Assembly (NCBI RefSeq): GCF_009192765.1
Contig: NZ_VOHQ01000001.1
Coordinates: 186,001 to 250,000 of the forward strand
DNA from: Agriterribacter humi
GTDB taxonomy: Bacteria; Bacteroidota; Bacteroidia; Chitinophagales; Chitinophagaceae
Direction: 5' to 3'
DNA length: 64,000 nt
Under the pieces are notes generated by a model. The model was given only the letters and a program-made list of their open reading frames with translations, was not told the origin of the DNA and did not search any database. A program made the position numbers and the translations under genes. This document shows, piece by piece, positions 63,107-64,000 of the stretch (position 1 is its first letter; every line of letters begins with the position of its first letter).

Positions 63107-63730
63107 TTATTCGCCTGCTACCAGGTTTATTTTAAAATTAATCTCATCGCTGATCAGATCGTCTTTCATCCCTTCATAAGCTACACCCCAATCTTTACGG
63201 TTAATATTAAAGTCGGCTTTAGCGGCGAACTTACCGGCGCTGCTTTCAATTACATCGGCTTCGTAAGTAATATTTTTTGTTGCATCGCGCAGGGTAAGAT
63301 TGCCTGCTATAGCTATTTTATTATTACCAAGGTCCTTTACTCCGGTAATTTCAAATTTGCTGGTTGGATATTTTTCAACAGCAAAAAAGTCATCCGATTT
63401 CAGGTGATTTTCCAGCTTTCCCTTAAATTCAGGATCAGTAATATCTTTATTTTCAAGAGAAGTCATATCAATGATAAAAGAGCCGCCTGTGAGCTTACCT
63501 TCATTTATGATCAGGTCGCCACTTTGCAGTTCAATACTGCCGGTGTGCGCCCCGGTTACTTTTTTCCCGTGCCATGCAATGGTAGAAACTGCTGTATCAA
63601 CCGTTAATTTATCACCTTCAACGGCTGCCGCTACCGCAGCATCTGTCGTTTCGGCTTTGTCGCCTTCGGGATTGCTTACACAACTTACCGCAAGGGCAGC
63701 AATAGAGAGAGAAAAAAATACTTTTTTCAT
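63107..63730 (-). CDS. YceI-family lipoprotein
   Basis: A 207-residue exported protein. A lipobox ends at AVSC (about residue 16). The mature part has an Ala-rich linker, then a YceI lipocalin-like fold (VSTIAWHGKKVTGAHTGSI, SKFEITGVKDLGNNK, FNINRKDWGVAYEG). YceI proteins bind isoprenoid or similar hydrophobic ligands and are often induced by stress. A TAnnTTTG box and a 26-bp palindrome lie directly upstream. Confidence 0.92.
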   Translation of the reverse strand: MKKVFFSLSIAALAVSCVSNPEGDKAETTDAAVAAAVEGDKLTVDTAVSTIAWHGKKVTGAHTGSIELQSGDLIINEGKLTGGSFIIDMTSLENKDITDPEFKGKLENHLKSDDFFAVEKYPTSKFEITGVKDLGNNKIAIAGNLTLRDATKNITYEADVIESSAGKFAAKADFNINRKDWGVAYEGMKDDLISDEINFKINLVAGE

Positions 63731-63755
63731 TTTTGGTTATTTTAGTTTTAGAATA

Positions 63756-63782
63756 CAAAATTAATGTTTAAACATTAATTTT
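63756..63782 (-). promoter_or_regulatory. Perfect 26-bp palindrome over the yceI promoter
   Basis: Half-sites AAAATTAATGTTT (63757-63769) and AAACATTAATTTT (63770-63782) are exact reverse complements. The minus-strand -7 box TAATTTTG (63763-63756) overlaps it, so a bound dimeric repressor would block transcription of yceI. Confidence 0.8.
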
Positions 63783-63931
63783 AAGGAAGAATATAGCCTT
63801 TTTGGAGATAAATAAATAACTCAATCATAAGTAGCTGACAACCAATAAAAAATTATTCCCCAAAAACCAGCCCCTGTTGAAAACAATACTGTTTTCATAG
63901 TCATAAATAATTTTACACAATCCCAGGAGAT

Positions 63932-64000
63932 ATGACAATCAAAGATATAGTCCGGTTACGTTTAGCAAATCAGCAAATAGCAGGTCAGGTATTTACACAA
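63932..64000 (+). CDS. Winged-helix DNA-binding domain protein (HTH_42-like), partial
   Basis: The first 23 codons, reading MTIKDIVRLRLANQQIAG and onward, start 2 bases after a good Shine-Dalgarno (AGGAGA, 63925-63930) and continue past the window end. The opening resembles winged-helix DNA-binding domain-containing proteins (IARLRLHNQRL-type start). The function of the family is unclear. The 200-base gap before it holds only the yceI control region and AT-rich sequence. Confidence 0.65.
   Translation, partial: MTIKDIVRLRLANQQIAGQVFTQ

Noticed and set aside
1-64000. tRNA, rRNA and CRISPR arrays
   Set aside because: No cloverleaf with a T-arm GGTTCRA segment, no rRNA-like block and no regularly spaced identical repeats were seen; the stutter repeats are too degenerate and too short-period to be CRISPR.

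Overview
The window looks like a chromosomal segment of a Bacteroidota species, most likely family Chitinophagaceae. This rests on gene content only: SusC/SusD pairs driven by an ECF sigma factor and FecR anti-sigma factor, a PorE-like OmpA/WD40/TPR protein, DUF3078 and OMP_b-brl_3 outer-membrane proteins, an extended SecA, and TAnnTTTG-type -7 promoter boxes. No rRNA, tRNA, CRISPR array, intact insertion sequence or prophage was seen.

Region 1-14849 is a carbohydrate-acquisition island. On the minus strand GH127, ECF sigma, FecR anti-sigma, SusC and SusD (cut by the window start) run in that order. Divergent from GH127, four plus-strand genes encode exported proteins: a Tat-exported deacetylase-like protein, a lipoprotein with beta-propeller, HEAT and cytochrome c modules, a DUF1080 (3-keto-glycoside hydrolase-type) protein and a neutral-ceramidase-like protein. 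I read this as a candidate extracellular, partly oxidative glycan or glycoconjugate degradation system. Its substrate is unknown.

Region 14933-30117 is mostly core and housekeeping: transketolase N-terminal subunit, WecA/TagO-like transferase, frr, PPK2, mscL, DUF3078, scpA, dsbD, a membrane-anchored papain-like protease, a hotdog-fold protein, a wrecked GH13 gene, a NrtR-type Nudix regulator, a YtxH/holin-like stress trio, TapB-like and SPOR proteins, and deoC.

Region 30282-47741 holds mainly minus-strand core genes: secA, an MBL/beta-CASP nuclease, a cytoplasmic GH13, the PorE-like protein, infC, thrS, a TPR lipoprotein, purL and a DUF2269 protein.

Region 46943-51057 is gene-poor and rich in small repeats. 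It contains an internally deleted ORF6N gene lying between direct repeats, short hairpins of the CAACCCT/AGGGTTG type, and two unknown genes.

Region 51058-64000 is a signalling and stress block: a TonB-dependent receptor, a P-type ATPase, a PAS histidine kinase paired with a receiver-CRP/FNR fusion regulator, a flavin-binding PPOX protein, an AI-2E family transporter, a CHAD protein, a NudK-like hydrolase, a YceI lipoprotein under a 26-bp perfect palindrome, and the start of a winged-helix protein.

Several intergenic gaps carry degenerate stutter repeats made of 8-11 base words, sometimes as composite hairpins. With the oxidative glycan island and the cassette-like ORF6N remnant, these are the features most worth a second look.
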